DNA of 39,050 bases from Bacteroidaceae bacterium. Lineage in GTDB: Bacteria > Bacteroidota > Bacteroidia > Bacteroidales > Bacteroidaceae. The notes under the pieces are model-generated. The model was not told where the DNA came from. It saw only the letters and a list, made by a program, of their open reading frames with translations, and did not search any database. The stretch is taken from contig JAGAYH010000009.1 of NCBI GenBank assembly GCA_017940565.1, positions 1 through 39,050 of the forward strand, read 5' to 3'. Positions 16,049-25,285 of this stretch are shown piece by piece (positions within the stretch are counted from its first letter, which is position 1; every line of letters starts with the position of its first letter). A program made the position numbers and the translations under genes.

Positions 16049-16085
16049 AATCCCGCAAGCGACTCAGTTGCCTGCGGGATTTTTC
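16049..16085. terminator. Bidirectional terminator between DUF4435 and glycosyltransferase genes
   Basis: ATCCCGCA (16050-16057) pairs with TGCGGGAT (16073-16080), with an inner stem GCGAC/GTTGC around a TCA loop. TTTTT follows on the plus strand and TTGTTTTTC on the minus strand. It overlaps the last codons of the minus-strand glycosyltransferase gene. Confidence 0.88.
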
Positions 16086-16840
16086 ATGAACCACATCTCA
16101 TAGAGTTTATAGACGTAGCGTAAACTGAGAATAAAGAAATTGGAATAAACGCCATTTTTTCGCAAGGCCCGCAGATGGTCGCCCATGATGGTCTTGCGGC
16201 TGGCAAAGCCCGCTGTGGAAGCCCCTCCGGTGCGCATGGTCACCACATCCTTTTTAATATATGTCGTACGGATGCGGTTCACATAGATGAGGCGCAGGAG
16301 ATTCTCGAAGTCAGCTGCCACACGGAACGATGTGTCAAACGTCCCGTAGTCTTCATACACCTTGCGGCGGGCGTAGAACGAGGGATGGGCGGGCATGAAA
16401 CCCAATCGCATCAGCGGACGGCGGAAGACGGCCGACGAATAATAGCGCACGCATTTCGTCAGGTCGCCATCGTTGACAAAGTGGATGTCGGCATAGACGG
16501 CATCGGCTCCGGTGCGCTCCAGTTCTGCCACAAGCGCGGCCACGGCATCGGGCGAGGTGTAGAAATCGTCGCTGTTGAGAAAGCCCACCACGTCGCCCGT
16601 GGCCATGCGGATGCCCTTGTTCATGGCATCGTAGATGCCGCCGTCGGGCTCGCTCACATAGCGCAGGCGCGGGCCGAAGCGCGGGGCATAGCTTTCAACA
16701 AGAGGGACGGTGCCATCGGTCGAGGCACCGTCCACTATGATGTATTCCAAGTCGCCGTAGGTCTGCCGCAACACGCTCTCGATGGTGTCGCGAATGGTTG
16801 CAACACTGTTGAACGACGTGGTGATGACAGATACTTTCAT
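16064..16840 (-). CDS. Family 2 glycosyltransferase
   Basis: This 258-residue protein has the GT-A fold signatures of family 2: the opening MKVSVITTSFNSVATI, VDGASTDGT (36-44), EPDGGIYDAMNKGIRMATGD (64-83), and the metal-binding NSDD (89-92). It resembles the compact WcaE-like glycosyltransferases found in cell-surface polysaccharide clusters, transferring a sugar from a nucleotide donor. Donor and acceptor cannot be told. There is no membrane anchor. No polysaccharide cluster surrounds it; it sits 42 bp after the M48 protease gene and is probably co-transcribed with it. The last codons double as part of the terminator hairpin. Confidence 0.92.
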   Translation of the reverse strand: MKVSVITTSFNSVATIRDTIESVLRQTYGDLEYIIVDGASTDGTVPLVESYAPRFGPRLRYVSEPDGGIYDAMNKGIRMATGDVVGFLNSDDFYTSPDAVAALVAELERTGADAVYADIHFVNDGDLTKCVRYYSSAVFRRPLMRLGFMPAHPSFYARRKVYEDYGTFDTSFRVAADFENLLRLIYVNRIRTTYIKKDVVTMRTGGASTAGFASRKTIMGDHLRALRKNGVYSNFFILSLRYVYKLYEMWFMKNPAGN

Positions 16841-16882
16841 TGCAATTTTCCGACAAGCCTTACTGCGTGAGCGCAGGGCGCT

Positions 16883-17770
16883 TTACTTTTTCTTGGTGGT
16901 TGTCGTCTTCTTCTTGGTCGTTGAGGTTTTCTTGGTGGTGGCCGTCTTCTTGATGGTGGCGGCAGGCTTCGGAGCCGGTTTGTAGTACTGTTCCTTCACC
17001 TTGGGCAGGTTCTTCTGGATGTCGGCGATGCGCTTGGCGTCGCTGGGGTGCGAGCTCATGATTTCGGGCACGCTTGCCGAACTGCTCGAGGCCATTTTTT
17101 GCCAGAAGGTCACGGCCACGTCGGGATTGTAACCGGCCATGCTCATCAGGATGAGGCCCATGTAGTCGGCTTCGCTCTCATGCTTGCGCGAGAAAGGCAA
17201 CATCACGCCGTACTGGGCTCCCAGGCCATACACCTGGCCGGCTATGGTCTGCGTGATGGCACTCTGGCCTGCCACGGCGGCTCCCAGGATGCTCGAGCCG
17301 TACTGCGCCAACACCTGCTGGCTCATGCGCTCGTTGCTGTGCTTGGCCACGGCGTGGGCCACTTCGTGACCGAGCACCACGGCCAGTTCGTCGTCGCTAC
17401 CGATGATTTTCATCAGGCCCTCATAGACCACAATCTTGCCGCCGGGCATGCAGAAGGCGTTGAGCTCGTCGCTCTGCACCAGGTTGAACTCCCAGGCAAA
17501 GTTCTGCACCTCGCTGGCCATGCCGTTGTTGTTCAGATAGCTCTCCGTGGCGGCGGCGATGGCTTTGCCCACACGCGTCACGGTGGCGTTCTGCGTCGTA
17601 TTGGACGACACTTTGGCCGAAGCCATATATTCCTTGTACGATGCCAGGCTCGAGGCCAACACTTCAGAGTCGGACACCAGGTTCAGCTGCTTGCGGCCCG
17701 TGATGGGCACACTGCTGCAACTCCACAGCAGCACGGCGGCGGCTGCAATCATTACCAAATACTTCTTCAT
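16883..17770 (-). CDS. M48-family metalloprotease lipoprotein with Lys/Thr-rich tail
   Basis: This 295-residue protein begins with a lipoprotein signal ending LLWSCSS (Cys 18), so it is likely anchored in a membrane facing the periplasm. The zinc site is HEVAH at 135-139, with the third ligand in HESEAD (Glu 200). The family (LoiP/BepA/HtpX-related) does quality control of envelope proteins. The last 28 residues are almost only Lys, Thr and Ala with Ser (KKTATTKKTSTTKKKTTTT...), an unusual basic tail that may bind nucleic acid, lipopolysaccharide or peptidoglycan. Its promoter is a perfect consensus. The glycosyltransferase gene follows 42 bp downstream. Confidence 0.93.
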   Translation of the reverse strand: MKKYLVMIAAAAVLLWSCSSVPITGRKQLNLVSDSEVLASSLASYKEYMASAKVSSNTTQNATVTRVGKAIAAATESYLNNNGMASEVQNFAWEFNLVQSDELNAFCMPGGKIVVYEGLMKIIGSDDELAVVLGHEVAHAVAKHSNERMSQQVLAQYGSSILGAAVAGQSAITQTIAGQVYGLGAQYGVMLPFSRKHESEADYMGLILMSMAGYNPDVAVTFWQKMASSSSASVPEIMSSHPSDAKRIADIQKNLPKVKEQYYKPAPKPAATIKKTATTKKTSTTKKKTTTTKKK

Positions 17771-17809
17771 GGTTCGTTGACGTTTAATTGTTCACTCTTA
17801 TAATGACTG

Positions 17810-17839
17810 CAAAGGTATGTTTTTTTCTTTAATCGCCAA
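17810..17839 (-). promoter_or_regulatory. Consensus promoter of the M48 protease gene
   Basis: TTG (17839-17837), exactly 19 bp, then TACCTTTG (17817-17810) on the minus strand, 40 bp before the ATG: a full Bacteroidetes consensus match. The spacer is rich in T and A. Confidence 0.8.
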
Positions 17840-17907
17840 AAAAAAACAGGCCATTTCACCCTGACGGGAAAGAAAAACTCCGCCGTGCGACCGGTTTCGT
17901 TTCTCAC

Positions 17908-18083
17908 AAAATTTTTTTGACAAACCGATGGCAGAGGTCCCATTTCGGCGTTCACAAGTGGGACTTCGGCGCGCAGAAACGGCGTTTCGAAAATCCGAGG
18001 CGCCGCTTCTGTCCGGGTACATTTGAGACCCGATGAAAATCAACGGATTAAAAAACCGCCGGAAAATTTCTGAAATTTTTTTA
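17908..18083 (+). repeat. Dispersed intergenic palindromic repeat, copy A
   Basis: Identical to copy B over about 47 bp at 17941-17987, including GCGTTCACAAGTGGGACTTC. Its edges share AAATTTTTTT, at 17909-17918 and 18073-18082 (164 bp apart). The internal palindrome pairs CAGAAACGGCG with CGCCGCTTCTG (one A-C mismatch). The right flank carries the family landmark GATGAAAATCAACGGATTA. It fills the gap between the sufB stop and the M48 promoter. Confidence 0.85.
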
Positions 18084-18090
18084 CCGATAC

Positions 18091-19536
18091 TCAGCCCACG
18101 CTGCCTTCGAGCGAGACGGAAAGAAGCTTCTGGGCCTCGACGGCAAACTCCATGGGGAGCTTGTTGAGCACCTCCTTGGCGTAGCCGTTGACGATAAGCC
18201 CCACGGCATCTTCCTGACTGATGCCGCGCTGCTGGCAATAGAAGAGCTGTTCTTCGGAGATTTTGGAAGTTGTGGCCTCGTGCTCCACCACCGACGTCTC
18301 GTTCTGCACGTCAATGTAGGGGAAGGTGTGGGCGCCGCAGGTGTCGCTCAGGAGCAGGGAATCGCACGAACTGTAGTTGCGCGTGCCGCTGGCCTTGGGA
18401 CCGGCCTTCACCAGTCCGCGGTAACTGTTCTGGCTGTGACCGGCGGAGATGCCCTTGCTCACGATGGTGCTGCGGGTGTTGCGGCCCAAGTGAATCATCT
18501 TCGTGCCGGTGTCGGCTTCCTGATGATGGTTGGTGACGGCCACGCTGTAGAATTCGGCTACGGAATTGTCGCCCGAGAGAATGCACGAAGGGTATTTCCA
18601 CGTGATGGCCGACCCGGTTTCGACCTGCGTCCACGAGAGTTTGCTGCCCTCGCCGCGCAGGTGGCCGCGCTTGGTGACCAAGTTATAGACCCCGCCGCGC
18701 CCCTGCTCGTCGCCGGGATACCAGTTCTGCACGGTGGAGTATTTTACCTCGGCGCGCTCATTGACTACAATCTCGACAATGGCGGCATGAAGCTGGTTCT
18801 CATCGCGCATGGGGGCGGTGCAGCCTTCGAGGTAGGACACGTAACCGCCGTCGTCGCAGACGATGAGGGTGCGCTCGAACTGGCCGGTATTGATGGCGTT
18901 GATACGGAAATAGGTGGATAGTTCCATAGGGCAACGCACACCCTTGGGAATATAGACGAAGGAGCCGTCGGAGAAGACGGCGCTGTTGAGGGCGGCGAAA
19001 TAGTTGTCGCGGTAGGGAACAACGGTGCCGAGATACTGGCGCACCAGGTCGGGATAGAGCTTCACGGCCTCGCTGATGGAGCAGAAGAGGATGCCCATTT
19101 CGGCCAGTTTCTCCTTGAAAGTGGTCTTCACGGAAACGGAGTCCATGACGGCATCGACAGCCACACCGCTCAGAGCCAAACGTTCGTGGAGGGGAATGCC
19201 GAGCTTGTCGAATGTCTTGACCAGTTCCGGGTCAATCTCCTTGGGACCGTCTTTCTTCTTGCCACGCGGGTCGGCATAGTAGGAAATGGCCTGATAGTCT
19301 ATGGACGGCAAACTGACGTGGCCCCAGTCGGGCTGCTCAAGGGTTTGCCAATAGCGGAAGGCCTTGAGACGGAACTCAAGGAGCCATTCGGGCTCTTCTT
19401 TCTTGAGGGAGATGAGGCGCACGACGTCCTCATTGAGACCCGTGGGAATGATTTCGGTGTCGATGTCGGTGGTGAAGCCGTATTCATACTTCTTCTCTGC
19501 CACATCGCGCACCAAGCGGTTGCCATCCTTAGCCAT
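18091..19536 (-). CDS. sufB: Fe-S cluster assembly scaffold protein SufB
   Basis: From the ATG at 19536 ([21 protein letters not shown]) this is 481 residues, the usual SufB length. The open frame extends 67 codons upstream into cvpA, but that part is low-complexity and not SufB-like. SufB regions are plain: [59 protein letters not shown] and the C-terminal [20 protein letters not shown] (with its conserved cysteines and histidines). SufB is the scaffold of the SufBCD complex, where new iron-sulfur clusters are built. It lies 10 bp after cvpA and is the last gene of the rimP-nusA-infB-cvpA-sufB run. sufC and sufD, normally next, are absent from the window; a repeat element follows instead. 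Confidence 0.96.
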   Translation of the reverse strand: MAKDGNRLVRDVAEKKYEYGFTTDIDTEIIPTGLNEDVVRLISLKKEEPEWLLEFRLKAFRYWQTLEQPDWGHVSLPSIDYQAISYYADPRGKKKDGPKEIDPELVKTFDKLGIPLHERLALSGVAVDAVMDSVSVKTTFKEKLAEMGILFCSISEAVKLYPDLVRQYLGTVVPYRDNYFAALNSAVFSDGSFVYIPKGVRCPMELSTYFRINAINTGQFERTLIVCDDGGYVSYLEGCTAPMRDENQLHAAIVEIVVNERAEVKYSTVQNWYPGDEQGRGGVYNLVTKRGHLRGEGSKLSWTQVETGSAITWKYPSCILSGDNSVAEFYSVAVTNHHQEADTGTKMIHLGRNTRSTIVSKGISAGHSQNSYRGLVKAGPKASGTRNYSSCDSLLLSDTCGAHTFPYIDVQNETSVVEHEATTSKISEEQLFYCQQRGISQEDAVGLIVNGYAKEVLNKLPMEFAVEAQKLLSVSLEGSVG

Positions 19537-19546
19537 GCTGTTTTTT

Positions 19547-20107
19547 TTAATTGTTGACGCGGGCGCTCCGCTGATGCATGTCGATATAGAAGGTATCGGG
19601 CGCTTCTTCCTTGTGCCGGTCGGGGAGCAACGGACGCTTGCCTTCAAAGAACGGGCGGGCCAACGAGGTGACCGGTCCGTAGAGGTGGGATGCGTCGCGC
19701 TTCTCCTGACTGATGATGCCGAAAAGCTCCATGGCACAGAAAACGAAACTCAGCAGGACAACATACTTCAACACGCCGACCAACAGCCCCAGCGAAGAGT
19801 TGATGCACCCCAGGCGAAGCCACTTGAGCGACTTGGTCAGTACATTGGCCACAATGCCGAGCACCATCGGCACCACGACCCAGATGACGATGAAAGCCAA
19901 CACGTAGCCCAGATACTTGGCTACACTCGGATTTCCCGAAAGGACAGGAGCCAGGTATTCACCGAACTTGTCGTAAAACTGGTAGGCAATGAGCAGGCCG
20001 ACAAAGAATCCGGCCATGGAAACCACCTCCTTGAGCAGTCCGCGGCGCCAGCCCTGCCAGGCCCCCCATACAAGAATAACCAATATGACAATATCTACGG
20101 CTGACAT
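19547..20107 (-). CDS. CvpA-family inner membrane protein
   Basis: This 186-residue protein has four predicted membrane segments ([18 protein letters not shown] near the start, then [40 protein letters not shown] and [20 protein letters not shown]) and the family's early GWRRGLLKE stretch. CvpA proteins were first linked to colicin V export and later to envelope or purine-related functions; their molecular role remains unclear. It sits 6 bp after infB and 10 bp before sufB, a placement recognised in other Bacteroidales, so it is expressed with translation genes. The C-terminal 60 residues are charged and probably cytoplasmic. Confidence 0.9.
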   Translation of the reverse strand: MSAVDIVILVILVWGAWQGWRRGLLKEVVSMAGFFVGLLIAYQFYDKFGEYLAPVLSGNPSVAKYLGYVLAFIVIWVVVPMVLGIVANVLTKSLKWLRLGCINSSLGLLVGVLKYVVLLSFVFCAMELFGIISQEKRDASHLYGPVTSLARPFFEGKRPLLPDRHKEEAPDTFYIDMHQRSARVNN

Positions 20108-20113
20108 GGTCCG

Positions 20114-23050
20114 TTAGAGTTTCTGTTTCACTTCTATCTCGCGGAAGGTTTCAATGGTGTCGCCTTCCTGAATGTCGTTATAGTTCAGCAGGCTGATACC
20201 GCACTCGAAGTCCTGGTTCACTTCCTTGACATCATCCTTGAAGCGCTTCAGGGCATTGATTTCGCCGGTAAACTTCACGATACCGTCGTGAATGAGGCGG
20301 GCCTTGTCCGTACGGCTAACCTTGCCGCTGACCACGAAGGCACCGGCCACGGTACCCACCTTACTGATGCGGTAAACCTGACGCACTTCGAGCGTGGCCG
20401 TGGCTTCTTCCTTGATTATCGGTTTGAGCATGCCTTCCATGGCCGTCTTCACGTCGTGGATGGCATCGTAGATGATGGAATACAGACGGATGTCGATGCC
20501 TTCCTGCTCGGCTTCTTTACGGGCCTGGGCACTGGGACGTACCTGGAATCCGATGATGATGGCCTGCGAAGCGGCAGCCAACGAGACATCGCTCTCGGTA
20601 ATCTGACCCACAGCCTTATGGATGACACTGACAGCAATCTTCTCGGTGGACAGTTTGATGAGCGCGTCGCTCAAAGCCTCCACAGAACCGTCCACATCGC
20701 CCTTGACGATGATGTTGAGTTCCTGGAAGCCACCTTGTGCTATACGGTTGCCTATTTCTTCGAGCGTGGTACGGTGGCTGGTGCGCAAGCTCTGCTCACG
20801 CTGCAGCTGCAGTCGTTTGTTGGCGATGTCGCGAACTTCCTGTTCCGTCTCCATCACGTGGAAGGTGTCGCCTGCCTGAGGGGCACCGTTGAAGCCCAGT
20901 AGCGTGGCAGCCTTGGCAGGGCCTACACTCTTGATGCGCTTTCCACGCTCGTCGTTTAAGTCACGCACACGGCCGAAGCATGTTCCGGCTATCACGTTGT
21001 CGCCTACACGCAGCGTTCCGTTGCTTACCAGAACGGTGGCTACGTAGCCGCGGCCCTTGTCAAGCGACGACTCGATGACGGTACCCGTGGCACGGCGGTT
21101 GGGATTGGCCTTCAGCTCGAGCATGTCGGCTTCGAGCAGTACCTTTTCCAACAGTTCATTTACTCCGATACCCTTCTTGGCCGAAATGTCCTGACTCTGG
21201 TACTTGCCGCCCCAGTCTTCCACCAGGAAATTCATGTTGGCCAGCGTTTCCTTGATCTTTTCAGGATTGGCCGTTGGCTTGTCCACCTTGTTGATGGCAA
21301 ACACAATGGGCACATTGGCCGCCATGGCATGATTGATGGCCTCTTTGGTCTGAGGCATCACGTCGTCGTCGGCGGCAATGATGATAATGGCGATGTCTGT
21401 AACTTGGGCACCACGGGCACGCATGGCTGTGAAGGCCTCGTGACCCGGTGTATCCAGGAACGTGATGTGACGTCCGTTCTCAAGTTTCACGTTGTAAGCA
21501 CCGATGTGCTGCGTAATGCCACCGGCCTCGCCGGCAATCACGTTGGAGTTGCGTATATAGTCGAGCAACGAGGTTTTACCGTGGTCCACATGACCCATGA
21601 TGGTTACAATCGGGTCGCGCGGTTCGAGATCTTCCTCATTGTCTTCCTCTTCATGCACAGCCTCAGAAACGGAAGCACTCACATATTCGGTCTGGAAGCC
21701 GAACTCATCGGCCACCAGATTGATGGTTTCAGCATCCATGCGCTGGTTGATGCTAATCATCATGCCGATGCTCATGCAGGTGGCGATAACCTTGGTCACC
21801 GGCACGTTCATCATGCTGGCCAGCTCGTTGGCCGTCACAAATTCCGTCAATTTCAGAATCTTGCTTTCACGGCTTTCTTCGTTGAGGCGTTCCTCGGTGG
21901 CAGCACGCACTTGGTCGCGCTTCTCGCGGCGGTATTTGGCACTGTTGGCAAAACTCTTTTTGCTGGTCAGACGTGCCAGGGTCTTTTTCACTTCATTGGC
22001 CACATCTTCGTCCGACACCTGCGGCTTCAGGGCGATGTCGCCCTTCTTTTGCTTCTTGTTGCCACGCTGCTGATTTTGGTTGCGCTGATTGTTCTGGTTG
22101 CCGAAGCCTTGTTTGTTTTCCTGGCGGCCGTCGTCGGTCACTTTCTTGGCTTCGGTCGTGATGTCCACCTTGCTGCCTTGCACGCGGTTGCGCTTTTTCT
22201 TGCGTTGTCCTGAGCCGGGCTGCCCTCCTGCCGGAGCGGCTTGACGGGCTTTTTCCTCACGTTCCTTGCGCTTTTCTTCTTTCGTCTTTTTGCGCGGACG
22301 CATGTTCTCGTTAATCGACGAGAGGTCTATGGTACCGAGCACTTTGGGTCCGGATATGGTGGGGGTTGTGCCCAGGCGGAACACTTCTTCGGCTGGTTTG
22401 GTTTCTTTCTTGTCGGCTGTTTCCGTTTGGGGTGCCGGAGCCTCGGCCTTTGGCGTTTCTGCAGGCGTTTCCTTGGCCTTGACAGGTTCTGCTGTTTTCA
22501 CTTCAGCCTGGGGAGTCTCAGGCTGCGGTTTCGCCGGGGCAGATGCGGCTTTGGCTGCGGCTGGCATTTCCTGTTTGGGCTGGTCTTCGGCCTTGGCGGG
22601 TTCTTTCGGCTGGGCCGGTGCCGTCTTGGGCGTTTCCTTCTTGGGTTGCTCCTTAGTTTTTGCCTCTGTGGCGGCCGGTTTTGGCTTTCCGGTTTTGGCT
22701 GCCGGCTTCGGCTTGGCTTCCAAGTCTATCTTGCCCACGGTTTTGAACTGGGGTTTTATTTCATCGGGCACTTCGGTTTTAATGACCTCTTGCGCCTTCT
22801 TTTCCTTGGCAGCCGCTTTTTCCTTGTCGCGTTTTACCTTTTCCTGTTCTTTTTCGGTCTGGCGCTGCAACACGGTGTTGCGAAGGTTCTTGTCCGTGCT
22901 GAAGCGGTCAACCAGCAATTCATAGGCATCGTCTTCTATCTTGGTGTTCGGATTGGCGTCCACCGTGACGCCTTTCTTCTCCAGATAGTCCACGAGCGTT
23001 TGCAGGCCAACGCCCAATTCTTTAACTACCTTGTTCAGTCTGACTCCCAT
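20114..23050 (-). CDS. infB: Translation initiation factor IF-2
   Basis: This 978-residue protein opens with an IF2_N domain ([20 protein letters not shown]). A long linker at about 80-380 is rich in Lys, Ala, Pro and Glu, with Gln/Asn-rich [16 protein letters not shown]. The GTPase core follows: G1 GHVDHGKT (about 486-493), G3 DTPGHE (about 532-537), G4 NKVD (about 586-589), then the beta-barrel domain II, domain III and the C-terminal fMet-tRNA-binding domain ([19 protein letters not shown]...). It brings initiator tRNA to the small ribosomal subunit. It begins 6 bp after nusA. Long N-terminal linkers are common in Bacteroidetes IF-2. Confidence 0.98.
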   Translation of the reverse strand: MGVRLNKVVKELGVGLQTLVDYLEKKGVTVDANPNTKIEDDAYELLVDRFSTDKNLRNTVLQRQTEKEQEKVKRDKEKAAAKEKKAQEVIKTEVPDEIKPQFKTVGKIDLEAKPKPAAKTGKPKPAATEAKTKEQPKKETPKTAPAQPKEPAKAEDQPKQEMPAAAKAASAPAKPQPETPQAEVKTAEPVKAKETPAETPKAEAPAPQTETADKKETKPAEEVFRLGTTPTISGPKVLGTIDLSSINENMRPRKKTKEEKRKEREEKARQAAPAGGQPGSGQRKKKRNRVQGSKVDITTEAKKVTDDGRQENKQGFGNQNNQRNQNQQRGNKKQKKGDIALKPQVSDEDVANEVKKTLARLTSKKSFANSAKYRREKRDQVRAATEERLNEESRESKILKLTEFVTANELASMMNVPVTKVIATCMSIGMMISINQRMDAETINLVADEFGFQTEYVSASVSEAVHEEEDNEEDLEPRDPIVTIMGHVDHGKTSLLDYIRNSNVIAGEAGGITQHIGAYNVKLENGRHITFLDTPGHEAFTAMRARGAQVTDIAIIIIAADDDVMPQTKEAINHAMAANVPIVFAINKVDKPTANPEKIKETLANMNFLVEDWGGKYQSQDISAKKGIGVNELLEKVLLEADMLELKANPNRRATGTVIESSLDKGRGYVATVLVSNGTLRVGDNVIAGTCFGRVRDLNDERGKRIKSVGPAKAATLLGFNGAPQAGDTFHVMETEQEVRDIANKRLQLQREQSLRTSHRTTLEEIGNRIAQGGFQELNIIVKGDVDGSVEALSDALIKLSTEKIAVSVIHKAVGQITESDVSLAAASQAIIIGFQVRPSAQARKEAEQEGIDIRLYSIIYDAIHDVKTAMEGMLKPIIKEEATATLEVRQVYRISKVGTVAGAFVVSGKVSRTDKARLIHDGIVKFTGEINALKRFKDDVKEVNQDFECGISLLNYNDIQEGDTIETFREIEVKQKL

Positions 23051-23056
23051 ACGTTG

Positions 23057-24319
23057 TTATTCTTTCTCAAATTCTTCGTTCAAAATTCTCAGTACCCGGT
23101 CAATGGTTTCTTCTTCCAGGTCGGTTTTGGCTATGAGTTCCTCGCGCGGAGTGCCCAGCACGTCACGGGCTGTCTTCATGCCCACGCCCTTGAGGGTGTC
23201 GATGATCCACTGGTCGATTTCGTCGTCAAATTCCTCCAGATAGATATCGTCGAGCACGTTGTCTTCTTCCGATTCGCGGTAAACGTCGATGAGGTAGCCT
23301 GTCAGCATGCTGGCCAGTTTGATGTTCAGACCGCCGCGGCCGATGGCCAGCGACACTTCCTTGGGCTGCAGATAGACTTCTGCCTTCTTGGCCACATCGT
23401 CCAGATAGACATTCGACACTTTGGCGGGGCTCAAGGCGCGCTGGATGTAGAGCGAGATGTTCGACGTGTAGTTCACCACGTCAATGTTTTCATTGCGCAG
23501 TTCACGCACGATACCGTGCACGCGGCGTCCTTTCACACCCACGCAGGCGCCGACGGGGTCGATGCGGTCGTCGTAGCTCTCCACGGCCACCTTGGCGCGT
23601 TCGCCAGGCACACGGGCGATGCCCTTGATGGTGATGAGACCGTCGTTGATTTCGGGCACCTCGGCTTCGAGCAGGCGTTGCAGGAAGGCGGGAGCCGTGC
23701 GGCTCAGATAGATTTTCGGACTGTTGTTCAACATTTCCACCTTGTCGATGACGGCGCGCAATATGTCGCCCTTGTGGTAGAAGTCGCCCGGTATCTGCTG
23801 CGACTTGGGCAGGATGAGCTCGTTACCCTCTTCGTCAAGCAGCAGCATTTCGCTCTTCCATATCTGATAGACCTCGGCGCCTATCACTTCGCCCACGCGG
23901 TCCTTATACTTATTATAAAGCGAGTCGTGTTCCAGCTCCAGCACCTTGCCGGCCAGGGTCTGGCGCAGCGTCAGGATGGCGCGGCGGCCGAAGGCCGTGA
24001 AGTCTATCGGTTCACTCACGTCCTCGCCCACTTCATAGTCTTCGTCGATGCGCTGGGCGTCGGTCAGACAAATCTCCTTGTTGTCGTCCTTCACCTCGCC
24101 GTCGGCCACCACCACGCGGTTGCGGTAGATTTCGCAGTCGCCCTTGTCAGGGTTGATGATGATGTCAAAATTCTCGTCGCTGCCGAATATCTTGGCCAGC
24201 ACGTTGTGGAAACTCTCCTCCAGAACGCCCACCAGCGTGGCGCGGTCTATGTTCTTCGTCTCCTTGAATTCGGCGAAGGTGTCAATGAGACTCACCGTCT
24301 CTACTTTTTTCTTTGGCAT
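23057..24319 (-). CDS. nusA: Transcription termination/antitermination factor NusA
   Basis: This 420-residue protein has the NusA order: N-terminal RNA-polymerase-binding domain (MPKKKVETVSLIDTFAEFKE... to about 125), S1 domain (about 130-205, GEVIGAEVYQIWKSEMLLLD), then KH1 and KH2 (about 220-345), which include RIDPVGACVGVKGRRVHGIV and VSLAIGRGGLNIKLA. A short acidic segment and a helix-hairpin-helix-like end (LKGVGMKTARDVLGTPREEL) follow. NusA modulates pausing, termination and antitermination. In E. coli it represses its own operon through terminators in the leader, which makes the hairpin before rimP relevant here. It lies 67 bp after rimP and 6 bp before infB. Confidence 0.97.
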   Translation of the reverse strand: MPKKKVETVSLIDTFAEFKETKNIDRATLVGVLEESFHNVLAKIFGSDENFDIIINPDKGDCEIYRNRVVVADGEVKDDNKEICLTDAQRIDEDYEVGEDVSEPIDFTAFGRRAILTLRQTLAGKVLELEHDSLYNKYKDRVGEVIGAEVYQIWKSEMLLLDEEGNELILPKSQQIPGDFYHKGDILRAVIDKVEMLNNSPKIYLSRTAPAFLQRLLEAEVPEINDGLITIKGIARVPGERAKVAVESYDDRIDPVGACVGVKGRRVHGIVRELRNENIDVVNYTSNISLYIQRALSPAKVSNVYLDDVAKKAEVYLQPKEVSLAIGRGGLNIKLASMLTGYLIDVYRESEEDNVLDDIYLEEFDDEIDQWIIDTLKGVGMKTARDVLGTPREELIAKTDLEEETIDRVLRILNEEFEKE

Positions 24320-24386
24320 GATATTTATTTCTTTTTATTATTTTCTTCCTTCAATCTGCTTCACCCCGTCGGGTCGGGACTCTGGT

Positions 24387-24851
24387 TCAGAACTTGATGA
24401 GATATTTCACCGACTTCACGTCGCCGTAGCCCATCGTCACGTCCTCGTCCACCAGTTTGGGGCGCTTGGCGCCTTCGGGCTTCACCTTCGTCTGCACCGT
24501 CAGCGTAAAGCCATCGTCACCGGCCGCCTTAAGCACGCCTTTCAGCTTCCGGCCGTCCAGCGTCAGGGCCTCCACCGGGTCGCCCACATGGTTCACATAC
24601 TGCTGCTTTACCTTAAAGGGCTGCCCTATGCCGGCACTGCCCACTTCCAGTTCATAGTCCTCCTGGTCGCGGCTCAGCCGTTCCTCGATGAACTTGCTCA
24701 GCTCCACGCAGTCGTCAATCCATACGCCGTCCTTATGGTCTATTTCCACCACAATGCGGTCGTCTGCACTCACCGTCAGGTCGGTCAGGAAATACTCCTT
24801 GCCCGACAGCCACTCGTCAACAATGTTTTTTACGATGTTCTTGTCAATCAT
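24387..24851 (-). CDS. rimP: Ribosome maturation factor RimP
   Basis: From the ATG at 24851 (MIDKNIVKNIVDEWLSGKEY) this is 154 residues, the normal size. The frame extends 63 codons upstream through the promoter and leader, and that part is not RimP-like. The N-terminal domain carries VVEIDHKDGVWIDDCVELSK and the family-typical YELEVGSAGIGQPFKVKQQY, where most relatives read LEVSSPGLDRPL; the second domain is an Sm-like barrel with LTLDGRKLKGVLKAA. RimP helps assemble the 30S ribosomal subunit. It heads the rimP-nusA-infB-cvpA-sufB run, 67 bp before nusA. The leader holds a terminator-like hairpin. Confidence 0.94.
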   Translation of the reverse strand: MIDKNIVKNIVDEWLSGKEYFLTDLTVSADDRIVVEIDHKDGVWIDDCVELSKFIEERLSRDQEDYELEVGSAGIGQPFKVKQQYVNHVGDPVEALTLDGRKLKGVLKAAGDDGFTLTVQTKVKPEGAKRPKLVDEDVTMGYGDVKSVKYLIKF

Positions 24852-24872
24852 TTTTTCACTTCTGTATGTGAT

Positions 24873-24908
24873 TAAAAAAATGAGAAGCCTCTCGTGCGGG
24901 CCTCTCAC
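24873..24908 (-). promoter_or_regulatory. Terminator-like hairpin in the rimP-nusA-infB leader (candidate attenuator)
   Basis: On the minus strand TGAGAGGCC (24907-24899) pairs with GGCTTCTCA (24889-24881), nine pairs with one G-U, followed by seven T residues (24880-24874). It lies after the promoter (24953-24923) and before the ATG at 24851. So it would stop most transcripts before rimP unless overridden, and the G-U makes it functional only in the operon direction. Confidence 0.75.
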
Positions 24909-24922
24909 TCCTCTAACAGGTG

Positions 24923-24953
24923 CAAAATTAGCATTTTCCCCCGTTACCACCAA
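24923..24953 (-). promoter_or_regulatory. Promoter of the rimP-nusA-infB operon
   Basis: TTG (24953-24951), 20 bp, then TAATTTTG (24930-24923) on the minus strand; good Bacteroidetes consensus. Predicted start about 24919, giving a leader of about 68 nt that includes the terminator-like hairpin. Confidence 0.78.
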
Positions 24954-25025
24954 GTTTTTCGCAAAAAAACTTCCGTTTTTGCCCATTTTTACCCCGCAAT
25001 CGGCCTGCACGCCCCTGCCAATTAC

Positions 25026-25204
25026 AAAAAATCTTGACAACCGGGAGAAGGAGGCCGGATTTCGGCGTTCACAAGTGGGACTTCGGCGCGCAGAAACGGC
25101 GTTTCAAAATGACGAAACGCCGTTTCTGTTTTGGCATATCTGAGAGCGGATGAAAATCAACAGATTACAAAACCGCCGGATTTGTGGTGAAAAATCTTGA
25201 CAAA
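25026..25204 (+). repeat. Dispersed intergenic palindromic repeat, copy B (best direct repeats)
   Basis: This copy has perfect 14-bp direct repeats, AAAAATCTTGACAA, at 25027-25040 and 25190-25203 (163 bp apart). The internal palindrome has 15-bp arms, CAGAAACGGCGTTTC (25086-25100) and GAAACGCCGTTTCTG (25109-25123), with an 8-base loop. It shares the stretch GCGTTCACAAGTGGGACTTC with copies A and C. It lies between the rimP promoter and the terminator of the M56/TonB gene. Confidence 0.88.
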
Positions 25205-25236
25205 AACCACCGGGCGACTCTCACGAGCCGCCCGGT
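25202..25236 (-). terminator. Terminator of the BlaI-M56/TonB operon
   Basis: ACCGGGCG and CGCCCGGT (25209-25216 and 25229-25236) form an 8-bp stem with an inner CTC/GAG. TTTTT follows on the minus strand (25206-25202), 50 bp after the stop codon. It abuts the right end of repeat copy B. Confidence 0.8.
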
Positions 25237-25285
25237 CCACTGAAACTAAAAGTAGACTTCCGTCTATGGGTGTAACACTCTTTGC

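Noticed and set aside
19537-19737. 67-codon N-terminal extension of SufB
   Set aside because: It overlaps cvpA, is not SufB-like, and the ATG at 19536 gives a normal-length protein.
22241-24397. A 718-codon open frame on the plus strand across infB and nusA
   Set aside because: It is antisense to two unmistakable genes; its composition (runs of Phe, Gly, Leu) is the mirror of Lys/Ala/Pro-rich coding DNA.
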